The notes beneath the pieces are model-generated. The model saw only the letters and a program-made list of their open reading frames with translations. It ran no database searches and was not told the origin of the DNA. A stretch of DNA of 5,981 nucleotides from JAKVCB01 sp963578605 (GTDB lineage Bacteria > Planctomycetota > Planctomycetia > Pirellulales > Lacipirellulaceae). The stretch spans positions 1 through 5,981 of the forward strand of contig CAUZEA010000209.1 of assembly GCA_963578605.1 (NCBI GenBank), read 5' to 3'. Numbering within the stretch: the stretch's first letter is position 1; every line of letters begins with the position of its first letter. The position numbers and the translations under genes were made by a program. Shown one piece after another: positions 1 through 5,950 of this stretch.

Positions 1-363
1 GCGGCGGTACGGTGGTTGGTACCGCCACGAACGTTTAAACCAACGACCAACCCCAAGGGTCCTTATGGAAACGGCCCGTATCGCAATTACGATTGTCAAC
101 CATCTCAGCTCGTGGTGGAGGCGCTAGAAGAAATCGCCAGGCAACTTCACAAGTTGGCCCAGCAGGATAATTGGCTGACGGAAAAGAAGTGGCAGAAAAT
201 CGAGGCCCATCATAAACTGGCCACCGAGGCAGCCAAAGCCGACAATTTTGCGGTTGCGGTCGCGGAGTATTGCCACATGATTCGCCAGGCCATGCAACAA
301 CTACGTGGGCAGAGGGAAACCGTGACGACGCAGTCGGCAATTAATCTCGACGAGAACTCGTAG
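1..363 (+). CDS. C-terminal fragment of a larger protein, tentatively a planctomycete PP2C-type serine/threonine phosphatase
   Basis: The frame is open from the first base to the TAG at 361-363, giving 120 residues with no natural start. The internal TTG at 16 and its following codons look like the middle of a protein (AAVRWLVPPRTF...), so the gene very probably begins outside the window. Visible parts are a Pro/Gly-rich linker with GPYGNGPYRNYDC (about residues 20-32), then a strongly helical region (about 33-105). In that region AAKADNFAVAVAEYCHMIRQ resembles a TPR-like helix pair. The polar tail ends in NLDENS. The linker followed by a helical repeat tail recalls, from memory, the C-terminus of planctomycete PP2C-type phosphatases, but no phosphatase catalytic motif is in view, so function is unproven. 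A weak hairpin follows the stop, and the next gene has its own promoter candidate, so this is probably the end of a separate transcript. I am confident that it is coding and unsure of the product. Confidence 0.6.
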   Translation, partial: AAVRWLVPPRTFKPTTNPKGPYGNGPYRNYDCQPSQLVVEALEEIARQLHKLAQQDNWLTEKKWQKIEAHHKLATEAAKADNFAVAVAEYCHMIRQAMQQLRGQRETVTTQSAINLDENS

Positions 364-406
364 CATTTAGGGTTTCCCAAGGCAGCTGAAATTGAAAGGG
401 TCGCAC

Positions 407-432
407 AACCAGGCTCCCCTACGGGCTGGTTT
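407..432 (+). terminator. Possible hairpin terminator after the first gene
   Basis: AACCAG (407-412) can pair with CTGGTT (426-431), a 6-bp stem around a 13-base loop, and the right arm ends in three T residues (430-432). It lies about 44 bases after the stop of the first gene. The stem is short and the T tract poor, so this is a weak intrinsic terminator at best. Confidence 0.3.
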
Positions 433-484
433 CACGCGTACTTCCCCGGGTACCCGCACGGTTGCTAGCATGACCGATCGTCGT

Positions 485-512
485 TTGCCGTTCCGTAGGC
501 TCCTGCTAAAGT
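485..512 (+). promoter_or_regulatory. Candidate sigma-70-type promoter for the permease gene
   Basis: A -35-like TTGCCG (485-490, 4/6 to TTGACA) is followed by a 16-base spacer and a -10-like TAAAGT (507-512, 4/6 to TATAAT). The -10 is preceded by TG at 504-505, forming an extended -10. Transcription would begin near 519, leaving a leader of roughly 34 bases before the GTG at 553. The match is moderate and by eye only; planctomycete promoter consensus is not well fixed. Confidence 0.35.
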
Positions 513-552
513 AACGCTTCTTGACGAGTCCCCCGCTTCCGGAAAATTCTTC

Positions 553-1734
553 GTGCGCATCCTCACTCGATACGTCCTGTTCGACCTACTGAGGGTCTTT
601 CTGCTTGCGCTAACCGGCATGACGATGGTGATTTTCATTGTCCTGGCAGGTAACGAGTTCGTCGACAAAGGGCTTGGTTTGGGACCTTTGCTACGGATGA
701 CGCCCTACCTGCTTCCCCAGGCAATGCAGTTTGCTGTGCCTGGGACCATGTTGTTGGCGACAACGAGTGTTTACGGCCGGCTCTCCGGTTACCACGAAAT
801 CGTCGCCATCAAATCAATGGGTATATCGCCCATGGCTCTCGTGTGGCCAACATTGATCCTTGCTACCGTTGTCAGTTTTGGTGCCGTACTCCTGAACGAC
901 ATTGCTGTCTCGTGGGGGCGGCTGGGGGTGCAACGCGTTTTTATCGAATCAATCGAAGAAATCGTTTATGGTCAGCTCCGCATGCAGAGGACCTACAGCA
1001 CGGGGAACTTGAGCATTACGGTACCCCGGGTCGAGGGGCGGACCTTGATTCAGCCGACACTCGTTGTCAAGGCAACCGCCGGTGGGCCACCACTTACCGT
1101 CTCGGCCGAGCAAGCCGAGATTGAGTCCGACCCGGTCGAAGGAGTGCTCAAAGTTCGCTTTTATGACTTTGAAGTCGATGGACCCGTGACGATCAAAAAT
1201 CCGGACATGTATGAATACGTCATGTCGTTAGACGAATTGGTCGGCGGTAATTCCAAATACCGCAGCCCGTCGACCTTCGCACTGGGGGAGATTCCCCAGG
1301 CCAAGCGGGAACAGCGTGAACGGATCGAGACGCTGCATCGAGAGATGACGACGCATGCCGCTTTTTCACTTCTCACCGGTCGCTTTGAGGCGCTTGCGGA
1401 ACAAACCTGGAACATCTACGAGAAGGACTTGACGAGTGCGCAACACCGGTTGCACCGTTTCAATACTGAACCTTATCGACGGTGGTCTAATGGGTTCAGT
1501 TGTCTTTGCTTCGTATTGGTTGGCGCGGCGATGGCGATGCGGATGCGTCAGACCGATTTCTTGGCGATTTTTTTTATATGTTTTTTGCCGATTCTGATTG
1601 TCTATTACCCGCTGTTGATGATTAGCCTCGACAAAGCCAAGGGGGGCGCTCTACCTCCCCAGGCGGTTTGGCTCGGCAACATTGTGTTGGTCCTTTGGGG
1701 AGCCTGGCTAATGCGGCGCGTGATTCGGTTCTAG
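553..1734 (+). CDS. LptF/LptG (YjgP/YjgQ) family permease
   Basis: This 393-residue inner-membrane protein belongs to the family whose E. coli members LptF and LptG form the transmembrane part of the LptB2FG exporter, which extracts lipopolysaccharide from the inner membrane. The family layout is clear: TM1 about 12-32, TM2 about 50-77, a conserved-type cytoplasmic segment GYHEIVAIKSMGISP (79-93), TM3 about 93-115, a large beta-rich periplasmic domain (about 125-245), then TM4 about 311-330, TM5 about 336-358 and TM6 about 367-388, with ALPPQAVWLGNI before TM6. It is slightly longer than E. coli LptF/LptG (about 360), and the extra length fits a charged helical stretch at about 246-305. The GTG start at 553 is the only reasonable one: an in-frame TAG lies at 496, and later Met codons would cut TM1. 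The SD is weak (GGAAAA at 541-546). It appears alone, without a paralogous partner beside it, so whether it acts as LptF or LptG cannot be said. Confidence 0.9.
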   Translation: MRILTRYVLFDLLRVFLLALTGMTMVIFIVLAGNEFVDKGLGLGPLLRMTPYLLPQAMQFAVPGTMLLATTSVYGRLSGYHEIVAIKSMGISPMALVWPTLILATVVSFGAVLLNDIAVSWGRLGVQRVFIESIEEIVYGQLRMQRTYSTGNLSITVPRVEGRTLIQPTLVVKATAGGPPLTVSAEQAEIESDPVEGVLKVRFYDFEVDGPVTIKNPDMYEYVMSLDELVGGNSKYRSPSTFALGEIPQAKREQRERIETLHREMTTHAAFSLLTGRFEALAEQTWNIYEKDLTSAQHRLHRFNTEPYRRWSNGFSCLCFVLVGAAMAMRMRQTDFLAIFFICFLPILIVYYPLLMISLDKAKGGALPPQAVWLGNIVLVLWGAWLMRRVIRF

Positions 1735-1742
1735 CGGAAACT

Positions 1743-1755
1743 GGCTGGGGCAGCC
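1743..1755 (+). other. Short GC-rich hairpin just after the permease stop
   Basis: GGCTG (1743-1747) and CAGCC (1751-1755) form a perfect 5-bp stem with a GGG loop, starting 9 bases after the permease stop codon. It is followed by CCCCTT rather than a T tract, so it may stabilise the mRNA 3' end or contribute to termination, but it is not a classic intrinsic terminator. Confidence 0.3.
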
Positions 1756-1776
1756 CCCCTTGCGGCAACTTGTGAC

Positions 1777-1806
1777 GCGACCCTCGTCAGTCGGTCGCCC
1801 CCGACC
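1777..1806 (+). other. Overlapping, mutually exclusive hairpins in the permease trailer
   Basis: GGTCG at 1793-1797 can pair in two ways. Upstream, GCGACC (1777-1782) pairs with GGTCGC (1793-1798), 6 bp with a 10-base loop. Downstream, GGTCG (1793-1797) pairs with CGACC (1802-1806), 5 bp with a CCCC loop. Only one can form at a time. The pairing is directly visible; any regulatory role is inference. Confidence 0.3.
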
Positions 1807-1855
1807 TGGACATTCCGTCAATGGGGTAGTCAGGCGATCTGCGTTGGATTCCACC

Positions 1856-1877
1856 GCTGGCGATTCTCGCCAGCTTT
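1856..1877 (+). terminator. Strong hairpin, probable terminator between the permease and the kinase operon
   Basis: GCTGGCGA (1856-1863) and TCGCCAGC (1867-1874) form a perfect 8-bp stem closed by a TTC loop and followed by TTT (1875-1877). It lies about 120 bases after the permease stop and about 75 bases before the kinase promoter, which is where an intrinsic terminator would be expected. The T tract is short, so termination may be partial. Confidence 0.55.
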
Positions 1878-1950
1878 CAGTGCTGTCATCATGAGTCGTG
1901 CGATCATTTCACCGGTCAAGGTTCACCCTGCTGATTCTGGGGAAACTCCG

Positions 1951-1980
1951 TTGGCACTTTTTCTCGACGGCTGGTAGAAT
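1951..1980 (+). promoter_or_regulatory. Sigma-70-type extended -10 promoter of the two-component operon
   Basis: TTGGCA (1951-1956, 5/6 to TTGACA), an 18-base spacer and TAGAAT (1975-1980, 5/6 to TATAAT), with TGG directly before the -10 hexamer (extended -10), form the best promoter match in the window. Transcription would begin near 1987, giving a leader of about 80 bases to the GTG at 2067. The -35 region also reads TTGGCAC, like a sigma-54 -24 element, but the matching -12 GC is absent (CG at 1965-1966). Confidence 0.55.
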
Positions 1981-2005
1981 CCTGTCCCGTTTCATGGATG
2001 AAATC

Positions 2006-2026
2006 GGGGCAGGGCGGGGGTCTGGG
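2006..2026 (+). promoter_or_regulatory. G-quadruplex-type motif in the kinase mRNA leader
   Basis: Four G runs, GGGG (2006-2009), GGG (2012-2014), GGGGG (2016-2020) and GGG (2024-2026), are separated by loops of 2, 1 and 3 bases (CA, C, TCT). This fits the canonical G3+N1-7 pattern. The runs are on the coding strand, hence in the RNA, between the predicted transcription start and the Shine-Dalgarno sequence. A role in controlling translation is inferred only. Confidence 0.45.
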
Positions 2027-2052
2027 CGGCGCCGTCATGTTGAGTCAGCGAC

Positions 2053-2060
2053 AAGGAGGT
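2053..2060 (+). promoter_or_regulatory. Perfect Shine-Dalgarno sequence that sets the kinase start
   Basis: AAGGAGGT is fully complementary to the usual 16S rRNA 3' end and sits 6 bases before the GTG at 2067. The in-frame ATGs at 1998 and 2037 have no comparable site. The first lies only about 11 bases after the predicted transcription start, and its codons run through the G-rich leader. This decides for the GTG start. Confidence 0.75.
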
Positions 2061-2066
2061 CGCAGC

Positions 2067-3722
2067 GTGTTCTCACATTGGCCAATTCGGAATAAGCTCA
2101 AATTGGGTCTCGGTTTGTTGACCGCTTCTGTTGCTGCACTCTTCTTGTGTGGCATTTACGGGCTTTACGCCTATCGCGGGCTCGCCAAAAGTCTCAGTGC
2201 GCGGTCAACCGAGTTACCGCTCGCCAAAGAACTTGGCGATCGTGTGAATGAATTGCGCGTCATCCTGGCTGCTGCCAAAGAACGCGTGCAGAACCAGCAG
2301 GATGCGGTTAAGCTTGATCTCGAGGAAGTGAACACCATAGGGGATATGCAATTCACTTTACTGCGAGAGTTGTACCACTATGAATTCGAGTGGTTTCGCC
2401 AGGCACTGCGTAATTATCGGCGTCAGTTAGATGCAAATCAGTTGGACGCAAACCAACGCGCCGCGGGCACACGATTTGCCGATGACTTTCAGGAGCAGCA
2501 AACGCTTTCGGAAATTGACAAACTCATCAAAGGGATTGATGAAGGGTTGGTTCGAGATGCGTTTACGTGGCAAGTTGCTGGTGAGGAACGCCTCGACACG
2601 CTGCGCGAGGAAATCGACAACTTGCACGCTTTGACGGCGGAATTGCCAAGCCATCTCCATGATCGCTTTATCAAACTGGCGGGTGACGTTCGTGCCCGGT
2701 ACCGATTTGCGATTCCGTTTGCATGGGCGACTGCCTTGCTGTCAGGCAGCTTGTTGGTTACTTCGTTACTTTCTTTCCGAAAGTGGATCTCCCGTCCACT
2801 GAAGACTCTCGTCGAAGGGTGCAAAGTTGCCAGCGACGGAAAATTCGATCATCGCATTTGTCTCGAAACAAATGACGAGATGCAGGAATTGGCCGAGGCG
2901 ATGAACAAGATGACAAAACGCTTTAAAGCAACTCGTGACGATCTTGATCGCCAGGTTTGTGAGCAAACCAGGCAGGTTGTCCGCAGCGAGCAGCTGGCTA
3001 GTGTCGGTTTTCTGGCAGCAGGTGTAGCACACGAAATCAACAACCCGCTGGCTTCGATCGCAATGGGAAGTGAATCGCTGGTCCGACGCCTCGATGAGAT
3101 TGGCACCAGCGACCAACACCCCCTCTCTGCCGACAAGGAACTATTCCGGCAATACCTGCAGATGATCGAAGCCGAAGCATTCCGCTGCAAAGAAATTACG
3201 GACAAACTGCTCGACTTCTCGCGATTAGGCGATTCGGAAAAATACAATACCGAACTTCGCGAGTTAGTGACCGGAGTCATCGAGATGGTTCGCCTCGGCA
3301 AGTACAAGGGTAAAGAAATCATTTTAGGAGATGGCGATCCCGTGATCGCCCAAGTCAATTTCCAGGAATTCAAGCAAGTGATGCTTAACCTGATCACCAA
3401 CGCGCTGAACAGCATCGAAACTGGTGGGACCGTTACCGTCAACATTGCCAGCAGTGAGGGCCAAGCTGAGATTACCGTCGAAGATGATGGTTGCGGAATG
3501 ACAGACGACGTCATTCACCACCTGTTTGAGCCCTTCTTCACCCGCCGGCACACAGGCCAAGGAACAGGGTTGGGGCTTTCGATCACGTTTCGGATCATTG
3601 AAGAACACCGCGGTCAAATCACTGCCACCAGTGAAGGTGTTGGCAAAGGTTCCAAGTTCACCGTTTCATTGCCACTCCAGCAGGTGGTCGCTAACGAGCC
3701 CACTCCTGCTGCCGCCGCGTAA
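2067..3722 (+). CDS. Membrane sensor histidine kinase (HAMP, HisKA, HATPase_c)
   Basis: From the GTG at 2067 this is 551 residues (numbering below uses that start). TM1 is about 16-36, just after WPIRNKLKLG. A mainly helical periplasmic sensor region spans about 37-212 and matches no domain I recognise. TM2 is about 213-236 and HAMP about 238-286. HisKA has the H-box AAGVAHEINNPLASI with phospho-acceptor His322. HATPase_c has an N-box with Asn441 and Asn445, DDGCGM with Asp474, FEPFFT (487-492) and GTGLGL (499-504). All catalytic elements are present, so it should autophosphorylate and pass phosphate to the regulator 47 bases downstream. The H-box type resembles NtrB-class kinases, which fits a sigma-54 activator partner. 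There is no PAS or cytoplasmic sensor domain, so the signal is probably sensed outside the membrane or within it; its nature is unknown. The tail is Pro/Ala-rich. An upstream ATG at 1998 would add 23 Gly-rich residues and is less likely. Confidence 0.93.
   Translation: MFSHWPIRNKLKLGLGLLTASVAALFLCGIYGLYAYRGLAKSLSARSTELPLAKELGDRVNELRVILAAAKERVQNQQDAVKLDLEEVNTIGDMQFTLLRELYHYEFEWFRQALRNYRRQLDANQLDANQRAAGTRFADDFQEQQTLSEIDKLIKGIDEGLVRDAFTWQVAGEERLDTLREEIDNLHALTAELPSHLHDRFIKLAGDVRARYRFAIPFAWATALLSGSLLVTSLLSFRKWISRPLKTLVEGCKVASDGKFDHRICLETNDEMQELAEAMNKMTKRFKATRDDLDRQVCEQTRQVVRSEQLASVGFLAAGVAHEINNPLASIAMGSESLVRRLDEIGTSDQHPLSADKELFRQYLQMIEAEAFRCKEITDKLLDFSRLGDSEKYNTELRELVTGVIEMVRLGKYKGKEIILGDGDPVIAQVNFQEFKQVMLNLITNALNSIETGGTVTVNIASSEGQAEITVEDDGCGMTDDVIHHLFEPFFTRRHTGQGTGLGLSITFRIIEEHRGQITATSEGVGKGSKFTVSLPLQQVVANEPTPAAAA
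2424..2453 (+). repeat. 15-base tandem duplication inside the kinase sensor domain
   Basis: Two adjacent 15-base units (2424-2438 and 2439-2453) each encode QLDAN, at kinase residues 120-129. They differ only at synonymous positions, so this is an old or codon-drifted duplication rather than a fresh one. It lengthens a helical stretch of the sensor region. Confidence 0.6.
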
Positions 3723-3769
3723 TTTCCAGCCAACCCCACCCTCAAGTCACCTGTTCGAGAAAACCTCGT

Positions 3770-5176
3770 ATGTCAAACCAGAAATCAAAGTCAAAAGATG
3801 CGACACCGGACGTCTCGGGACTGGCCCTGCTGTTTGCCGACGATGAACGCCCGTTGCAGGAATTGATGAAGCTGGAAATTCCCCGGATGGGGCATCGTGT
3901 TACGGTCTGTCCTGATGGGCTGACGGCCGTGGAAGCACTCCAGAAGAACAATTACGACTGCATTCTGGTTGACCTCGACATGCCAGGGTTGAATGGCATC
4001 GAGGTCATTGCCAGATGTAAAGAACTTACACCGGATACCGAAACCGTGGTGCTCACCGGCAAGAGTTCGCTCGATTCGGCCATTGCCGCGTTGCGTCACG
4101 GAGCCTTCGATTATCTGACCAAGCCGTGCAAACTGGTCGAAATCGAGGCCCTCCTCACGCGGATCCGAGAGAAGCGAGAACTGACCCAAAAATATCGCGC
4201 GCTGCAACGGCGCTTGGAACGAATTGAGGGGTCGCACCGATTGATCGGGCAGTCGCCAGGTATGCTTTGTGTGCGGGCACTCATTGAAAAAGTCGCTCCC
4301 ACCAATTCAACCGTCCTTATTCTTGGGGAAACAGGCACGGGTAAGGAGTTAGTTGCTCGTGCCGTCCATGATCAAAGTGCTCGTGCCGAGATGCCGTTCG
4401 TAGCAATCAATTGTGGTGCCCTGCCCGAAACGCTCATCGAAAGTGAACTTTTTGGGCACCGCAAGGGAGCGTTTACCGGTGCCGATGAGCATCGTGTGGG
4501 ACTGTTCGAAGTCGCCAACGGTGGGACCATTTTTCTGGACGAAATAGGCGAATTACCCAAAGCAATGCAGGCCAAGTTGCTGCGGGTGCTCGAAAGTCGT
4601 GAAATCCGCCGAGTTGGCGAAAATAAGGCATCAACCGTCGACGTGCGGGTGGTGTCCGCTACCCACCGTGACCTGCCAGAGATGGTGCTGGATGGGGAGT
4701 TCCGTGAGGATTTGATGTATCGCGTCAATACGTTCGAGATTCAGCTTCCGGCACTGCGTGACCGCTTGAGGGATATCCCTGAGTTGGCTTGCCACCTGCT
4801 GGCACAATTTCGCCCTCAGGTAGCACGTTTAGACCAGCAACTTTCCAGCGAAGTGATTGAGGCATTGAGTGAACACGTATGGCCAGGCAATGTTCGTGAA
4901 TTAGCGAATGTGATCGAGCACGCGACCATTCTTTGCGACCATGGGCCTATCACCGCAGAACATCTTCCCCAACATTTCAATCGCCGACAACTTACCACGG
5001 CCGCCCGCCGATCAACCGGGCCGATCACGTTGCGGGATTTAGAAATGAAAGCGATCTACGATTCACTCCAACGACACGGAGGAAACAAGCCAAAGGCGGC
5101 TGAGGAACTTGGGATCAGCCTTAAGACGCTCTACAACAAGGTCAACCAGACGAGTTTGCTCGAGAAATCCGCTTAG
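3770..5176 (+). CDS. NtrC-class sigma-54-dependent response regulator (REC, AAA+, Fis-type HTH)
   Basis: The protein is 468 residues, a normal length for the NtrC family. A Lys/Ser-rich leader of about 17 residues precedes the receiver domain (about 18-135), which has acidic residues Asp24/Asp25, phospho-acceptor Asp68 in VDLDMPGLNG, Thr96 and Lys118 in LTKPC. A coiled linker (about 133-155) leads to the sigma-54 AAA+ domain: Walker A GETGTGKE (186-193), intact GAFTGA loop (233-238) that contacts sigma-54, Walker B GGTIFLDEIG (251-260), arginine-finger region FREDLMYRVN (311-320) and sensor II WPGNVREL (371-378). A Fis-type helix-turn-helix lies at about 421-460 (GNKPKAAEELGISLKTLYNKV). It should be a phosphorylation-controlled activator of sigma-54 promoters, driven by the kinase just upstream in the same operon (47-base gap). 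The ATG at 3770 has only a weak SD (GAGA, 3757-3760), inside a small CGAG/CTCG hairpin (3756-3768). Targets are not in view. Confidence 0.95.
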   Translation: MSNQKSKSKDATPDVSGLALLFADDERPLQELMKLEIPRMGHRVTVCPDGLTAVEALQKNNYDCILVDLDMPGLNGIEVIARCKELTPDTETVVLTGKSSLDSAIAALRHGAFDYLTKPCKLVEIEALLTRIREKRELTQKYRALQRRLERIEGSHRLIGQSPGMLCVRALIEKVAPTNSTVLILGETGTGKELVARAVHDQSARAEMPFVAINCGALPETLIESELFGHRKGAFTGADEHRVGLFEVANGGTIFLDEIGELPKAMQAKLLRVLESREIRRVGENKASTVDVRVVSATHRDLPEMVLDGEFREDLMYRVNTFEIQLPALRDRLRDIPELACHLLAQFRPQVARLDQQLSSEVIEALSEHVWPGNVRELANVIEHATILCDHGPITAEHLPQHFNRRQLTTAARRSTGPITLRDLEMKAIYDSLQRHGGNKPKAAEELGISLKTLYNKVNQTSLLEKSA

Positions 5177-5273
5177 TTTCTCGCCAGCCGCGTGGAGGGC
5201 ACAGAATGTTGCTGGTACGAACCGTCTAAATCGGGACAGTTTTGGCCTGAATTGGGGGGCCACTGGTACCTGC

Positions 5274-5293
5274 CTCTAGCAACTGGCTTAGAG
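5274..5293. other. Weak hairpin in the convergent spacer
   Basis: CTCTA (5274-5278) pairs with TAGAG (5289-5293), extendable by a G-T wobble, around a loop of about 8-10 bases. Another weak stem, TGGCC/GGCCA (5243-5262), lies nearby. Neither has a T tract on either strand. The 158-base gap between the convergent regulator and lexA genes therefore shows no convincing intrinsic terminator. Confidence 0.2.
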
Positions 5294-5334
5294 CCCTGAA
5301 TCAAACGCCAGCACCACCGCTGCCGGCCTGTGCA

Positions 5335-5937
5335 CTAGGCGACTTTTCGGACGATTCCGGTCACAACACCCACGACTTCCACATCGCGGGCATAGATTGG
5401 TTTCATGGACGAATTAGCTGGCTGCAGCCGGACACGGTTTGTCTCGGGGAACCAATACTTGAGAGTGGCTTCACCCGAGCCGGTTAACGCCACCACAATA
5501 TCTCCTTTTTGGGCAGTTCGAGTGCGGCGACAAATGACCACATCCCCATCGGCAATTTGGGCATCGATCATCGATTCACCCTCAACCTTCAGGGCGAATT
5601 GGCTCTTGCGCTGTGGAAACCACTCTTCGAACTCAAATCGCTCTCCTTGTTCAATGGCCTCGGAGAGGTTGCCCGCGGCGATCAATCCGACCAACGGGAT
5701 ACCGTGGTCTTCCCGGACATCATCGGTAATTTGAATCGCCCGTGACATGTTCGGTTCACGGGTGATCACCCCCTTTTTTTCTAATGCCTTCAGGTGGCAC
5801 ATTACGCCGTTGGGTGAGCTGATTTGAAAATGATCGCCGATTTCTCGAACCGTAGGCCCGTATCCGCGTCCGTGGATTTTATCACGAATAAAGGTGAAAA
5901 CATCGTGTTGTCGGTTGGTGAGTTGTGCAAGTGTCAT
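5335..5937 (-). CDS. lexA: LexA, SOS-response repressor with self-cleaving peptidase domain
   Basis: The protein is 200 residues, matching E. coli LexA (202) nearly end to end. The N-terminal winged helix-turn-helix (about 1-68) begins MTLAQLTNRQHDVFTFIRDKI and has a recognition region SSPNGVMCHLKALEKKG. The C-terminal S24-type peptidase domain has the Ala88-Gly89 cleavage site in LIAAGNL, catalytic Ser122 in GESMIDAQI and catalytic Lys160 in GEATLKYW, equivalent to E. coli Ala84-Gly85, Ser119 and Lys156. It should repress DNA-repair genes until RecA filaments trigger self-cleavage. The ATG start is supported by GGAG (5947-5950) 9 bases upstream. It is convergent with the two-component operon and is its own transcription unit. 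Its promoter and operator lie in, or mostly beyond, the last 44 bases. An A AAA AAG heptamer sits in frame at codons 53-55 (see findings). Confidence 0.97.
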   Translation of the reverse strand: MTLAQLTNRQHDVFTFIRDKIHGRGYGPTVREIGDHFQISSPNGVMCHLKALEKKGVITREPNMSRAIQITDDVREDHGIPLVGLIAAGNLSEAIEQGERFEFEEWFPQRKSQFALKVEGESMIDAQIADGDVVICRRTRTAQKGDIVVALTGSGEATLKYWFPETNRVRLQPANSSMKPIYARDVEVVGVVTGIVRKVA

Positions 5938-5946
5938 CTACGGTTT

Positions 5947-5950
5947 CTCC
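5947..5950 (-). promoter_or_regulatory. Shine-Dalgarno site of lexA
   Basis: On the minus strand TTTTGGAG is followed by 9 bases (AAACCGTAG) and then the ATG at 5937. The spacing is a little long but normal, and it supports this start over any other. Confidence 0.6.

Noticed and set aside
447..456. Perfect 10-base palindrome CGGGTACCCG upstream of the permease
   Set aside because: It is short, has no loop, lies upstream of the promoter candidate and occurs once only, so there is too little to call an operator.
1952..1966. Sigma-54 promoter upstream of the kinase (TGGCAC at 1952-1957)
   Set aside because: The -24 half is good, but the -12 position reads CTCG instead of TTGC, losing the essential GC. 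The same bases form a good sigma-70 -35 with TAGAAT 18 bases on.
1998..2066. N-terminal extension of the kinase from ATG 1998
   Set aside because: There is no SD, almost no leader after the predicted transcription start, and Gly-rich sequence caused by the G runs. GTG 2067 has a perfect SD.
2849..3514. Long antisense open frame (221 codons) opposite the kinase
   Set aside because: It lies wholly opposite conserved HAMP, HisKA and HATPase coding sequence, is Ser/Arg-rich and low in meaning, and has no recognisable domain. It is a reading-frame shadow.
5197..5213. Sigma-54-like GGGCAC...TTGCT after the regulator gene
   Set aside because: The gap between GG and GC is 11 bases instead of the strict 10, and it would point into the antisense of lexA.
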